A program made the position numbers and the translations under genes. A stretch of DNA of 64,000 nt. Origin: Ruminococcus sp. UBA1409 (GTDB lineage Bacteria; Bacillota; Clostridia; Oscillospirales; Ruminococcaceae). Positions 24,928-33,344 of this stretch are shown here, piece after piece. Position 1 is the stretch's first letter; each line of letters opens with the position of its first letter. The notes under the pieces were generated by a model. That model ran no database searches, had not been told where the DNA came from, and worked only from the letters and a program-made list of their open reading frames with translations. The stretch lies in assembly GCA_002305045.1 (NCBI GenBank), contig DBPX01000020.1, positions 1 through 64,000 of the forward strand, written 5' to 3'.

Positions 24928-26915
24928 TCATTTTAAACGCACGCTTATCCAGACATCCTCGCTGTACGCCCTTGCGCCGCCGTCCCGGCGTATCACCGCC
25001 ACGCCGTCGAAGAAAAAGGCAAGCTCGCTATCTCCCGGGGACCAGCCCCTTCTTACCGTCAGGGAGTCCCTGCCGTCCGAGATTTTGACGCAGTCCCTGT
25101 AAAAATAAAGCTCAAGACCGAACGCTTCGGCAAAGCCCTCCTGACCTATTGATATAACAGGCTCTGAGGCTGCCGGCGAGCAGGACATGTAGACGGTATC
25201 GCAGCTGCTTTTAAGCTCTCCCGGGGAGAACTGGCCGTCCGAAACCACCGCCGCAAGGAGAATGTTGTCTATCCCGAGGCTGTAAAGACGCCTTTGAAGA
25301 GCAGCGTCAAGCCCTCCTCCCGACGCCACGGCGACGCAGCTGTTTCCCTGCCTTAGCACCAGTAAAAACTCTCCGTCATGCCCGATTAAATCAAGCCGCA
25401 CGGCATTAAAGCCTGCAAGCGTGGATATAAAGGCGGCAAGCACTGTGGCTCCCGACAGAAAAAGGCTTAATATCACGGCTTTTCTTTTGCTCAGGGTTAG
25501 GATGTAGTAAAGCGTCGTGATAAGGGCGGCGGCTACGGTCCCCAGAATAAGCCCGGGACTGCATGGAAGGTAAAACAGCCTGCAGGAGCCGAGCCACTCG
25601 CACAGCCTTATTACAGCGAGGCTATAAGCCCCGCAAGCTTTATAAGTGGAAGAAGAAAGGAAGAGCCTCCCATAAGAGAGTAGAGCATGGAAAGAATCAG
25701 TATCACCGGGCAAAGCGGAAGTATCACGGCGTTTGCCAAGGGTGCTATCAGCGACAGCTCGTCAAAGAATACGGCTATGCCGGGAGCCGAGCCTAGTGAA
25801 GCAAAAAGCGAGAGTATCAGCGCCTTTTTGACCCTCCCCGAGACCCCAAGCGCTCTTATTGCAAGGGGAGCCAGATATCCTGCGCCTATGACTCCAGAGG
25901 CGGAAAGAAGAAGCGACGGGTCGCAGCAGGAGTAGGGCATAAGAATAAGCAGGGCTGTGACGCTAAATCCCAGCGAGGAGGTAAGAGTGTACTCCCTTCC
26001 CAAAGCCCTGCCGATAAGGTATACAAATATCATAAAAAGCGCTCTCAGGGAGGATATTCTCAGCCCGGTGAGCGCTATGTAGAGGCTCATTGAGGTCATG
26101 GTTATGCACAGCGTCAGCCATTTGCCGGCTCTTAGTATAGACATTAGCCCTATCAATGCGCCCGAGAGTATCGAGACATGAAGCCCCGAGACGGCAAGAA
26201 TATGCCCGACTCCCGAGCGGTTCATGCTTATCCTTAAATCATCGGGGAGGTATTCTGTGTCGCCTGTAAGCATGGCGTTAATAAGCCTGCCGCTTTTAAA
26301 GGGAAGCTCACGCATAACCGTGTCGGTTATTGCCTGCCTAAGCTCGGATGTCATAAAATACCCCTTTGAGACTATCCCGCCGGGAAGAAGCCTAGCGTCA
26401 CCCTCCTTAGACAGCACCGCAAGTATCCCCTTATGGCGGTAGTAGCTGTTGTCAGAAGCTGCCTTAAGCTCTCCCGATACCAAAATTACGCTCCCGGGAG
26501 GCAGACCCTCCTCGGTGTAGAATATGTATTTTCCCACAACTCCCTCCGCCGAGCCGTATACCGTGACAAGCGAGCGGTCGTCTGTGCTGGAGGAAAGAAC
26601 CATCCCTTTAAGCGTCACCGTTTTGTGCGAAGCCGAAAGCCCGGCTATTTTCGACTCGGTGAGGGATATATAAATACTGCCGTAGGACAGCGCCGAAAGC
26701 ATCGAAAGAAGAATCAAAAGAACGGCTCTAAGACGAAAAGAGCCGCTCCGTCCCGAAGCCCTTATCATAATGATAATCGAAGTAGCTAAAGCCGCCGTGA
26801 GGACAAAAATCCCCAGTCTTATAGGGACGCTGTTATTGCCTCCTGTCATGTAGGCTGCTAGGAGTCCTGCTAAAAAGCCGAAGGCTGTAAGCTCGGCACG
26901 GTGTCTTTTTGGCAT
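24928..26915 (-). pseudogene. comEC: comEC, frameshifted DNA uptake channel gene
   Basis: The locus encodes ComEC, the inner-membrane channel for single-stranded DNA in natural transformation, but in two frames. The first part (26915 to 25611, 434 residues) has the membrane segments and the competence domain, including HILAVSGLHVSIL. The second (in frame from about 25640 to 24928) continues the membrane part and a C-terminal beta-lactamase-like domain. Near 25613-25630 the text ...LIASL-stop changes to ...SLAVIRLCEWLG, so one lost base explains the break. The C-terminal domain lacks the HxHxDH metal ligands of active ComEC nucleases. It may be a sequencing error, a real disruption or two subunits. 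Confidence 0.75.
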
Positions 26916-27068
26916 TTTAGTCCTCTTGATGGGTCGAAGTTTGTCGAGTTAATATATTAAAATATTACATGATTATAAGCGCAGAGTCAACCCGTTCAAG
27001 AAATTTTTCAAAAATCCGTCCCTAGACTCGGGGAACAGAGAGCGTTTAAAATTGTAACTGTTTAGTAA

Positions 27069-27097
27069 TTGAATTTTGCCCTTAAATCGGTTATATT
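27069..27097 (+). promoter_or_regulatory. Possible promoter of pdaA-like gene
   Basis: TTGAAT (27069-27074), a 17-base spacer and TATATT (27092-27097). A sporulation promoter would be expected for this gene, but none was recognised. Confidence 0.5.
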
Positions 27098-27129
27098 ATT
27101 TATAGAGGCGACATGATTCGACATCTTAA

Positions 27130-27228
27130 AGCCCGATGAAGAAAATACCTCTTATATTTCATCCTGGGCTGCACAGATTATTTTTGCACGGAATGTGCCC
27201 GGGCGTATAAAAACCGTCATATGCCCGG
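27130..27228 (+). promoter_or_regulatory. Two leader hairpins before pdaA-like gene
   Basis: AGCCCGATGAA (27130-27140) pairs with TTTCATC-ct-GGGCT (27157-27170). CCGGGCGTAT (27199-27208) pairs with ATATGCCCGG (27219-27228). The second hairpin ends about 10 bases before the ribosome binding site and has no T run. A role in translation control is possible. Confidence 0.45.
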
Positions 27229-27252
27229 AGTCGGCAAGCAGGGGAATTGATT

Positions 27253-28266
27253 ATGAGATTAAAAGCATTAGCGGCAGCTACAGCTCTTGTCCTGGCGGCA
27301 GGCTGTCTTATGGGCTGCACTAAAATTGAAAGCGGATATTATGAGTATGGCTCGGGAATAGGCGCCGTCACCGGGGATATCCCAGAGGGAATACCCTCCC
27401 AGCCCAGCAGCACACTGCCGGTTGAGGATATCCCGAATGTAATTTTGGACAGCGGCGACCAGTCCGTCTTGGAGGATATCCCGCTGGCTACCGAGGGCGG
27501 CGAGCCTGCGGCTGAGGCCAGCACGACGCTCGACCTTAGCACGCTGATAGAGCCTCTTGCGCTGGGAGGTCCGTGGGACCACAGCACCCTCAGCACCGAG
27601 GGAGACGGCTACGGTCAGGGAACCCACTTTGACGAGCTTAACCGTCCGAGAGGGGCTATAAGGTTCAACGAGGAATACTCCAAGTACAACGCCAAGGCGA
27701 TAGATATCACCGAGGCAAAGGTCATAACCCTCACCTTTGACCAGGGCTATGAAAACGGCTACACAGCCAAGATTCTTGACACCCTAAAGGAAAAGGGAGT
27801 AAAGGCGACCTTCTTTTTAGTCATGGACTACGCCGAAAGGCAGCCGGAGCTGGTCAAGAGGATGATAGACGAGGGTCACACCGTCGGCAACCACTCCTGG
27901 CACCACTACTCTATGCCGGAGCTGTCCGAGGAGGACGCCAGAAGCGAGATAATGGAGCTTCATGACTATATGCTTGAGAACTACGGCGTCCTTATGAACA
28001 AGTTTCGTCCTCCAAAGGGAGAATATTCCGAGCTCAGTCTGGCTGTGACAGGGGAGCTTGGCTATACCACCGTGCTCTGGAGCTTTGCCTATGCCGATTG
28101 GGACACCGACAATCAGCCCGACCCCGAGGCGTCCCTGCAGAAGCTCATAGACAGAGCGCATCCCGGCGCAATATACCTTTTGCACTCGGTTTCCGAGACA
28201 AACGCCGAGATACTGGGGGCTTTTATAGATGAAATGCTCGCCCAGGGCTATAGCTTTATAGCCTGA
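27253..28266 (+). CDS. pdaA: PdaA-like polysaccharide deacetylase lipoprotein
   Basis: This 337-residue lipoprotein (lipobox LMGC, about residue 22) ends in a NodB deacetylase domain (about 150-337). PdaA removes the acetyl group from muramic acid during spore-cortex delta-lactam formation. The diagnostic motif is TFDQGYENGYT, where PdaA of Bacillus has TFDNGYENGYT and ordinary deacetylases have TFDDG. The metal-binding GNHSWHH, the RPPKGEYSE loop and the late LLHSVS motif are present. A 120-residue low-complexity linker separates lipid anchor and enzyme. The ATG at 27253 with AGGGGA upstream is preferred over the TTG at 27247. Confidence 0.85.
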   Translation: MRLKALAAATALVLAAGCLMGCTKIESGYYEYGSGIGAVTGDIPEGIPSQPSSTLPVEDIPNVILDSGDQSVLEDIPLATEGGEPAAEASTTLDLSTLIEPLALGGPWDHSTLSTEGDGYGQGTHFDELNRPRGAIRFNEEYSKYNAKAIDITEAKVITLTFDQGYENGYTAKILDTLKEKGVKATFFLVMDYAERQPELVKRMIDEGHTVGNHSWHHYSMPELSEEDARSEIMELHDYMLENYGVLMNKFRPPKGEYSELSLAVTGELGYTTVLWSFAYADWDTDNQPDPEASLQKLIDRAHPGAIYLLHSVSETNAEILGAFIDEMLAQGYSFIA

Positions 28267-28283
28267 TTCTAAAAAGCATCGAT

Positions 28284-28315
28284 GCCGTCTGCAGCTCCTG
28301 CGGGCGGCATTCTTT
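28284..28315 (+). terminator. Terminator after pdaA-like gene
   Basis: GCCGTCTGCAG (28284-28294) pairs, with G-T wobbles, with CTGCGGGCGGC (28298-28308), followed by ATTCTTT. Confidence 0.7.
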
Positions 28316-28376
28316 CGGCGTTCTTACCATGCAAACGGAGCCGCCCTCCCCAAATCTGTGCAAAAGCCGGCAAATC

Positions 28377-28557
28377 CGCCTCCCCTACGCAAAGCGAGCC
28401 GTCACGGCGTCAGCCGTGACGAAATGATTGCCGGGCAGATAGAAAAAAGCCTCCTGCAACCCCCTCGGGGAGGCGACTAGGATAAGGCTTATGCGAAGCT
28501 CTAACCGGCAATCACTCGGTCAGCATCGCTGACAGCTCGCTTTGCGTAGGGGAGGCG
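28377..28557. repeat. Cloverleaf-like palindromic element 2
   Basis: A 181-base non-coding element with a perfect 23-bp outer stem (28377-28399 with 28535-28557). Inside are an arm CGTCACGGC/GCCGTGACG (28400-28408/28413-28421), a stem GATTGCCGG/CCGGCAATC (28426-28434/28505-28513), a CCCC-tc-GGGG hairpin within it, and an arm GTCAGC/GCTGAC (28519-28524/28528-28533). The plan, an outer stem with several apical arms, matches element 1 at 18923-19112 although the sequences differ. It is probably a non-autonomous mobile or REP-like repeat. The flanking bases to 28706 hold nothing else I recognise. Confidence 0.85.
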
Positions 28558-28706
28558 TCCTCTTTATCAAGCTGCCAAGAAAGAACGCCGCCTGCCGTCA
28601 GGCAATGCCGCCATCCTTTCGCATACTTTAAGTCACGATAGGAGGACATCACCGTCAGACATCTGTACTGCGAGGGGGCTGTTGATAAGAGCGCCTGTCG
28701 CAGCTC

Positions 28707-29561
28707 TTACAAGCCCTTTTTGAGCCTTCCCTTATACCCGGAGGGCGTGATCCCGTAATACGCCTTAAACGCCGAGGAAAAGTGAGAGCTTGAGGAATAG
28801 CCCAGCCTTTGTGCGGCGTCCTCGATGCTCATGTCCTCCCTTAAAAGAGTGACGGCGGCGTTCATCCTTGCCTCCTCCTTTTTGCGGCGGAAGCTCTTGG
28901 AGTAGTGACGCATCAAAAGCCTCTCGGTCTGACGCTTGCTAAGCCCCAGACGCCCCGCCAGCGACTCCAGCGTGAGGCTGCTGTAGTCGTATAAAAACGC
29001 CTCCTCTATCGCAAGGTAGTTAGGCTCTGCGCCGATTCCGCCGTCTTGCTCGGGACGGTCGGTTCCCTTGCTCCTTTGATACAGCCTTACCATGCTGACG
29101 ACAAGCTGGGTCATTATGGCAATGATTATCTGCTCCCTTCCGGGGAGACTGCTTCTAAGCTCGGAAAAAAGCGAGAGCATCAGCTTGTGGACGCTGCCGT
29201 CGTCGTACCCGAACCAGAAAGCCGTCCTTATGAACCGGGAGGCAATGTCTCCCGGCGGCTCCTTAGAGCCTCCCGACGCTTTAAGATAGACGCAGTATTC
29301 GGTAAACTGGCTTGAGGGGGAGGCAAGCTGCTCATGCTCGACTCCCGGTCCTGTCATAAACAGGCAGCCGGGACGGATTTGGTACTCCCTGCCCTCGCAT
29401 ACAAGGACCCCGCTCCCCGACGGCACATAGTGAAGCTCGAAGCTGTTTTTGCTGTGCGAGTGCTTCGGCATCGGGGAAAGGTGCTTCTCAAGAGAAATAT
29501 TCTGCACCGTAAACCGTGAATCGTCTATTTTAAAGCTTATTCCAAGCTCCCGGTATTTCAT
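28707..29561 (-). CDS. AraC-family transcription regulator
   Basis: This 284-residue regulator has an N-terminal cupin-like ligand-binding part (HSHSKNSFELHYVPSGSG, then GCLFMTGPGVEHEQ) and two C-terminal helix-turn-helix motifs of the AraC/XylS type (LTLESLAGRLGLSKRQTERLL and SIEDAAQRLGYSSSSHFSSAFKAYYG). Such proteins respond to sugars and usually activate neighbouring catabolic genes. It is transcribed away from the sugar-acid operon that starts at 29753, so it is the first candidate for that operon's regulator. The start is ATG at 29561 behind GGGAGGTTAAGG; an upstream in-frame start is not supported. Confidence 0.88.
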   Translation of the reverse strand: MKYRELGISFKIDDSRFTVQNISLEKHLSPMPKHSHSKNSFELHYVPSGSGVLVCEGREYQIRPGCLFMTGPGVEHEQLASPSSQFTEYCVYLKASGGSKEPPGDIASRFIRTAFWFGYDDGSVHKLMLSLFSELRSSLPGREQIIIAIMTQLVVSMVRLYQRSKGTDRPEQDGGIGAEPNYLAIEEAFLYDYSSLTLESLAGRLGLSKRQTERLLMRHYSKSFRRKKEEARMNAAVTLLREDMSIEDAAQRLGYSSSSHFSSAFKAYYGITPSGYKGRLKKGL

Positions 29562-29681
29562 AGTCCTTAACCTCCCGCCTATAAGCTCAATTTTAGCTCC
29601 ATGGCGGCAGGGTGTCAAGCCGCTCAAGGAAAAAATATCGAAAATGCGACATCACAATCAAAAATATGTCAGGTATAGGGC

Positions 29682-29710
29682 TTGAATAGCTCGGTATATT
29701 GTTATACAAT
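29682..29710 (+). promoter_or_regulatory. Promoter of sugar-acid operon
   Basis: TTGAAT (29682-29687), a 17-base spacer and TACAAT (29705-29710). The -10 lies inside the first of the two operator-like repeats. Confidence 0.7.
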
Positions 29711-29727
29711 GTATATTGTTATACAAT
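29695..29727 (+). promoter_or_regulatory. Double operator-like repeat
   Basis: TATATTGTTATACAAT occurs twice without change (29695-29710 and 29712-29727), a period of 17 bases. Each copy has a dyad TTGT-TAT-ACAA. The first covers the -10 and the second the start of transcription, so bound protein would repress. GntR-type repressors use similar dyads; AraC-type proteins use direct repeats. Confidence 0.75.
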
Positions 29728-29752
29728 TAGGGAAAAGGCAGGAGGTAACGCT

Positions 29753-30952
29753 ATGATTGTCAAGGGTACATATTTTCAGAACGACCCCGACAGACCGATA
29801 GTCTACGGCGATGTCGAGATTTCAGACATAAAAAGGCAGAGGCTGCGTGGCGAGCCCGAAAAGGAGGGAGTTCTCTGCGAGCCTGTCCTGGTGGGCTTCT
29901 GCGGGACGGATTACGAGCTTATGCACATGGGCGAGCGTTTAGAGCTGGGACCTAAGTTCCCTCAGGGGAAGGCCAGGCTTATAAACGGTCACGAGGGGAT
30001 AGTCTGGGTGCCGTCCCAGAACCGCTTTGCAATCGTCCTGATAAGGGGAGGGGACAGCTGCGACCCCACAAGATACACCGAGGACGAGAGCTACTTTGAG
30101 TACGGCTGCGACAGGGCGGACGGGCTGTTTGCCGACAAGCAGTATTTCAACCCGGATATGCTGCTTAAAATTCCCGACGGCTATGTCAGGGACGGCAGGC
30201 TGGACCTGGAATTTGCCAAGAAAATGGTATTTCCCGACCCCTACGGCTGTATGCTCTTCCAGCTTGAGAGGATGGAGGACCTAGGAAGCGCACATCTTTT
30301 CAGGGTGATAATGGCAAGAGAGCGCTGCGGGGAGGAAAGAGCCAGGGAGCTTGCCAAGGACGAGGTCTTTAAGAGGACGGTAATCTTCGGCCTAGGGACC
30401 ACCGGGATGTTTATGGGAGACCTTATAAGGAGGCACCATCCCGACGCTAAAATACTCTTTGTCGCAAGAAGCCCGGAGGACTCTAAAAAGGTGCGCTTTG
30501 CCGTCCAGGAGGCGGACGCCGAATATCTAAGAAGCGATTTTCCTGACGAAAAGGAGCTTTCAAGGAATATAGTAGAGCGTCTTGGAGGCAGGGCGAGCAT
30601 GTTTATCGGCGTGAGCGGCTCGAATGTAGAGCACAGGGTGGCGTTTTCTCACGGGGTGCTGGGCTGCAACGGCGTTTACAACAGCTTCTCGCTTGGGCCC
30701 AGGGTGGAGTATGACAGTATGCCGTTCGGCTTTGAAAACCACCTTATATTCGGCTCGATAAACTTCCGCCAGTGCCACATGGAAAGGGCGATAGAGCTTC
30801 TGGCAGGCTCGAGGTACAACGAGATTGTCAGCCTTATCGACAAGGAGGAGTTCATAAAGGACCCGGTGGACGCCTACAGGAATAAAATATATTCAAAGGC
30901 GGCTCCTATGAAAACAGCCGTCATCTGGAACAAAAAATATATCAACGCATAA
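29753..30952 (+). CDS. Zinc-type sugar dehydrogenase (glucose/galactose dehydrogenase-like)
   Basis: This 399-residue enzyme of the medium-chain dehydrogenase superfamily resembles archaeal-type glucose/galactose dehydrogenases, which oxidise an aldose at C1 to its lactone with NAD(P). Metal and fold markers are GFCGTDYELM (Cys), GHEG (His-Glu), a DPYGC segment, and the nucleotide-binding IFGLGTTGMFMGDL. Only part of the usual structural-zinc Cys cluster is visible. It is first in an operon with a lactonase, an LgoD-like dehydrogenase, UxaB, UxaA and a mutarotase, so L-galactose is the best-fitting substrate; this is inferred. The start is ATG at 29753 with AGGAGGTAACG. Confidence 0.78.
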   Translation: MIVKGTYFQNDPDRPIVYGDVEISDIKRQRLRGEPEKEGVLCEPVLVGFCGTDYELMHMGERLELGPKFPQGKARLINGHEGIVWVPSQNRFAIVLIRGGDSCDPTRYTEDESYFEYGCDRADGLFADKQYFNPDMLLKIPDGYVRDGRLDLEFAKKMVFPDPYGCMLFQLERMEDLGSAHLFRVIMARERCGEERARELAKDEVFKRTVIFGLGTTGMFMGDLIRRHHPDAKILFVARSPEDSKKVRFAVQEADAEYLRSDFPDEKELSRNIVERLGGRASMFIGVSGSNVEHRVAFSHGVLGCNGVYNSFSLGPRVEYDSMPFGFENHLIFGSINFRQCHMERAIELLAGSRYNEIVSLIDKEEFIKDPVDAYRNKIYSKAAPMKTAVIWNKKYINA

Positions 30953-30976
30953 ATAGCTGAAGCGAGGTAGTTTAAA

Positions 30977-32002
30977 ATGAAAACCGTACTCATAAACAAG
31001 CCCTACGAAATCGCCGTGACCGACACGGCTATGCCCTCCCCGTCAGAGGGCGAGGCGCTTTTAAAGGTCATGTACTGCGGCATATGCGGAGCCGATGTCG
31101 CAAGCTATACAGGAAACCAGCCCTTTACCACATATCCAAGGATTCCGGGGCATGAGTTTTCCGCAAAGGTTATAAGCATCCCCGAAAACGAGCTTGGAAT
31201 CAAGCCGGGGGACATAGTGACCGCAAATCCTTACTTTAACTGCGGACACTGCTACTCCTGCGAGAGGGGACATCTTAACTGCTGCACAGATAATCGCACC
31301 ATGGGAGTCCAGCGGGACGGCAGCTTCTGCGAGTACATTTCAATGCCGGTGGAAAGAATCTATCCCGGAAAGGGTCTTGGCGCAAAGCAGCTTGCCCTAG
31401 TCGAGCCGTTTACTATAAGCTATCACGCCGTAAACAGGGGAGACATCCGTCCGAACGACAAGGTGCTTGTAATAGGAGCGGGACCTATCGGGCTTTTTGC
31501 CGTCATATCCGCAATCAAAAAGGGAGCTACTGTCTACGCCGCCGACATCTTAGACGGAAGGCTTAATAAGGCTTTGGAGCTTGGAGCCGCAGGGGTAATA
31601 AACTCCTCACGCTCTGATATTGTCAAGGAGACCGAAAGAATAACCGGCGGAAACGGCTTTGACTGCTGTATAGAGGCTTGCGGACGGCCGGAGACCTTCC
31701 TAAACTGCATCGACTGCGCCGCCTTTGCCGGAAAGGTCATCCTAATAGGAAACGGAAAGAAGGAGACCACCTTCCTGCACTCTATCCTTTTGAAAAAGGA
31801 GCTTAGCGTCTTTGGCTCCAGAAACTCGCTGAAGGCTGATTTTACCGAGGTAATAGACATAATAGCCTCCGGCAGCGTGGATGTCCTGGAGCTTGTGAGC
31901 GGGATATATCCAATCGAGAGGGCGGACGAGGCTTTCAAGGCGCTGGCGTCCAACACAGGAGAGCTTTGCAAGCTGCTTGTCAACATAGGCGACAGGGACT
32001 GA
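30977..32002 (+). CDS. lgoD: L-galactonate 5-dehydrogenase-like zinc enzyme
   Basis: This 341-residue zinc dehydrogenase is close in pattern to E. coli LgoD (YjjN), which oxidises L-galactonate to D-tagaturonate. Shared-looking segments include CGICG, GNQPFTTYPRIPGHEF, the four-Cys structural zinc loop (NCGHCYSCERGHLNCC), VQRDGSFCEYISMPVE, the VIGAGPIG Rossmann motif and the late GSRN. The next genes, uxaB and uxaA, use tagaturonate and altronate, which supports the assignment strongly. L-idonate or other polyol activity cannot be excluded from sequence alone. Confidence 0.8.
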   Translation: MKTVLINKPYEIAVTDTAMPSPSEGEALLKVMYCGICGADVASYTGNQPFTTYPRIPGHEFSAKVISIPENELGIKPGDIVTANPYFNCGHCYSCERGHLNCCTDNRTMGVQRDGSFCEYISMPVERIYPGKGLGAKQLALVEPFTISYHAVNRGDIRPNDKVLVIGAGPIGLFAVISAIKKGATVYAADILDGRLNKALELGAAGVINSSRSDIVKETERITGGNGFDCCIEACGRPETFLNCIDCAAFAGKVILIGNGKKETTFLHSILLKKELSVFGSRNSLKADFTEVIDIIASGSVDVLELVSGIYPIERADEAFKALASNTGELCKLLVNIGDRD

Positions 32003-32018
32003 TGGGAAAGGAGTCAAA

Positions 32019-33344
32019 ATGAGGGAGAGAATCATCCAGTTCGGCGAGGGAGGCTTTTTAAGAAGCTTCTTTGACATGTTCGTTCATATCATGAACGCCA
32101 AGGGGCTTTTTGACGGCAAGGTAGTAGTCGTCCAGCCGATTGAAAAGGGTCTTATAGATGTAATAAACCAGCAGCACGGAGTCTATCACCAGTATCTAAG
32201 AGGGATTGAGAACGGCAGAGTGGTAAACGAGGTCACTGCGGTGGAGTCAATATCAAGGGGAGTCGACCCCTATAAGGACTATTTGGGATATCTGGAGCTT
32301 GCAAAAAATCCCGACATGAGGTTTATAGTCTCCAACACCACCGAGGCGGGAATAGAGTATCTCGGGACGGAGAGCCTAAGCGACGCTCCTCCGAAATCAT
32401 TTCCCGCAAAGCTCACCGCCCTTCTTTACGAGAGGTTTAAGTTGGGGCTTCCCGGCTTTATAATCCTTTGCTGTGAGCTTATCGACCGCAACGCCGACCT
32501 TTTAAGGGAGTATGTCGTAAGGTACGCAGAGCTTTGGAAGCTTGGCAGGGAGTTTATAGACTGGCTGGAAAATGAAAACCGATTCGTAAACACCCTTGTC
32601 GACAGGATATGCACAGGCTATCCCAAGGACGAGGCTAAAGCCCTTCTTTCGGAGCTAGGCTGTGAGGACAGGCTTCTAAACACCGCAGAGATATTCCATC
32701 TTTGGGTAATAGAGGGCGACTATGAGAGCGAGCTTCCCCTAAAGCAGGCTGGGATAAATGTAATCTGGACCGATGATGTCACTCCGTACAAAAAGCGCAA
32801 GGTCAGAATCCTAAACGGAGCGCACACTTCGATGGTGCTTGCGGCGAGGCTTTTAGGGCTTAGCACCGTCGGCGAGTGCCTTGAAAACGAGCAGGTTTTG
32901 GGTATGCTCAAAAGGACTCTCTTTGAGGAGATAATCCCCACCCTTGGCTCTAAGGAGGAGGACATAGCCTTCGGGAACGCTGTTTTGGAAAGATTTGCAA
33001 ATCCCTTTGTCAAGCATCAGCTTTTGAGCATAGCTCTCAACTCGGTCAGCAAGCTAAGGGCAAGGGTGCTTCCCACAATTTTAGAGTACAGGGACAAATA
33101 CGGCAGCCTGCCCAAATGCCTTACCATGTCTGTAGCCGCACTCATAGCCTTCTACCGCACCGACGAGGCAAACGACAGCCCCGAGATTATGGAGTTTATG
33201 AAAAAGGCAACGGTCGGGGAGATTCTTTCAAGGGTGGATTACTGGGGCTGTGAGCTTAGCTTCATGCAGGAGGCTGTGGAAAAGACCCTTGAGATTATCA
33301 AGACCGGCGGAATGACAGGATATTACGGGGAAGCACTGTCATGA
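32019..33344 (+). CDS. uxaB: Tagaturonate reductase (altronate oxidoreductase)
   Basis: This 441-residue member of the mannitol dehydrogenase family reduces D-tagaturonate to D-altronate with NADH. The N-terminal IQFGEGGFLRSFFDMFV nucleotide-binding segment, SNTTEAG, the catalytic-region YKKRKVRILNGAHTSM (Lys and Asn-Gly-His) and the C-terminal helical domain are intact. UxaB rather than fructuronate reductase UxuB is favoured by the start, the length and the adjacent uxaA. The gene overlaps uxaA by 4 bases (ATGA), which means coupled translation. Confidence 0.9.
   Translation: MRERIIQFGEGGFLRSFFDMFVHIMNAKGLFDGKVVVVQPIEKGLIDVINQQHGVYHQYLRGIENGRVVNEVTAVESISRGVDPYKDYLGYLELAKNPDMRFIVSNTTEAGIEYLGTESLSDAPPKSFPAKLTALLYERFKLGLPGFIILCCELIDRNADLLREYVVRYAELWKLGREFIDWLENENRFVNTLVDRICTGYPKDEAKALLSELGCEDRLLNTAEIFHLWVIEGDYESELPLKQAGINVIWTDDVTPYKKRKVRILNGAHTSMVLAARLLGLSTVGECLENEQVLGMLKRTLFEEIIPTLGSKEEDIAFGNAVLERFANPFVKHQLLSIALNSVSKLRARVLPTILEYRDKYGSLPKCLTMSVAALIAFYRTDEANDSPEIMEFMKKATVGEILSRVDYWGCELSFMQEAVEKTLEIIKTGGMTGYYGEALS

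Noticed and set aside
25611..25713. Programmed ribosomal frameshift in comEC
   Set aside because: No classical slippery heptamer followed by a pseudoknot was seen at the overlap; a base deletion or sequence error is simpler.
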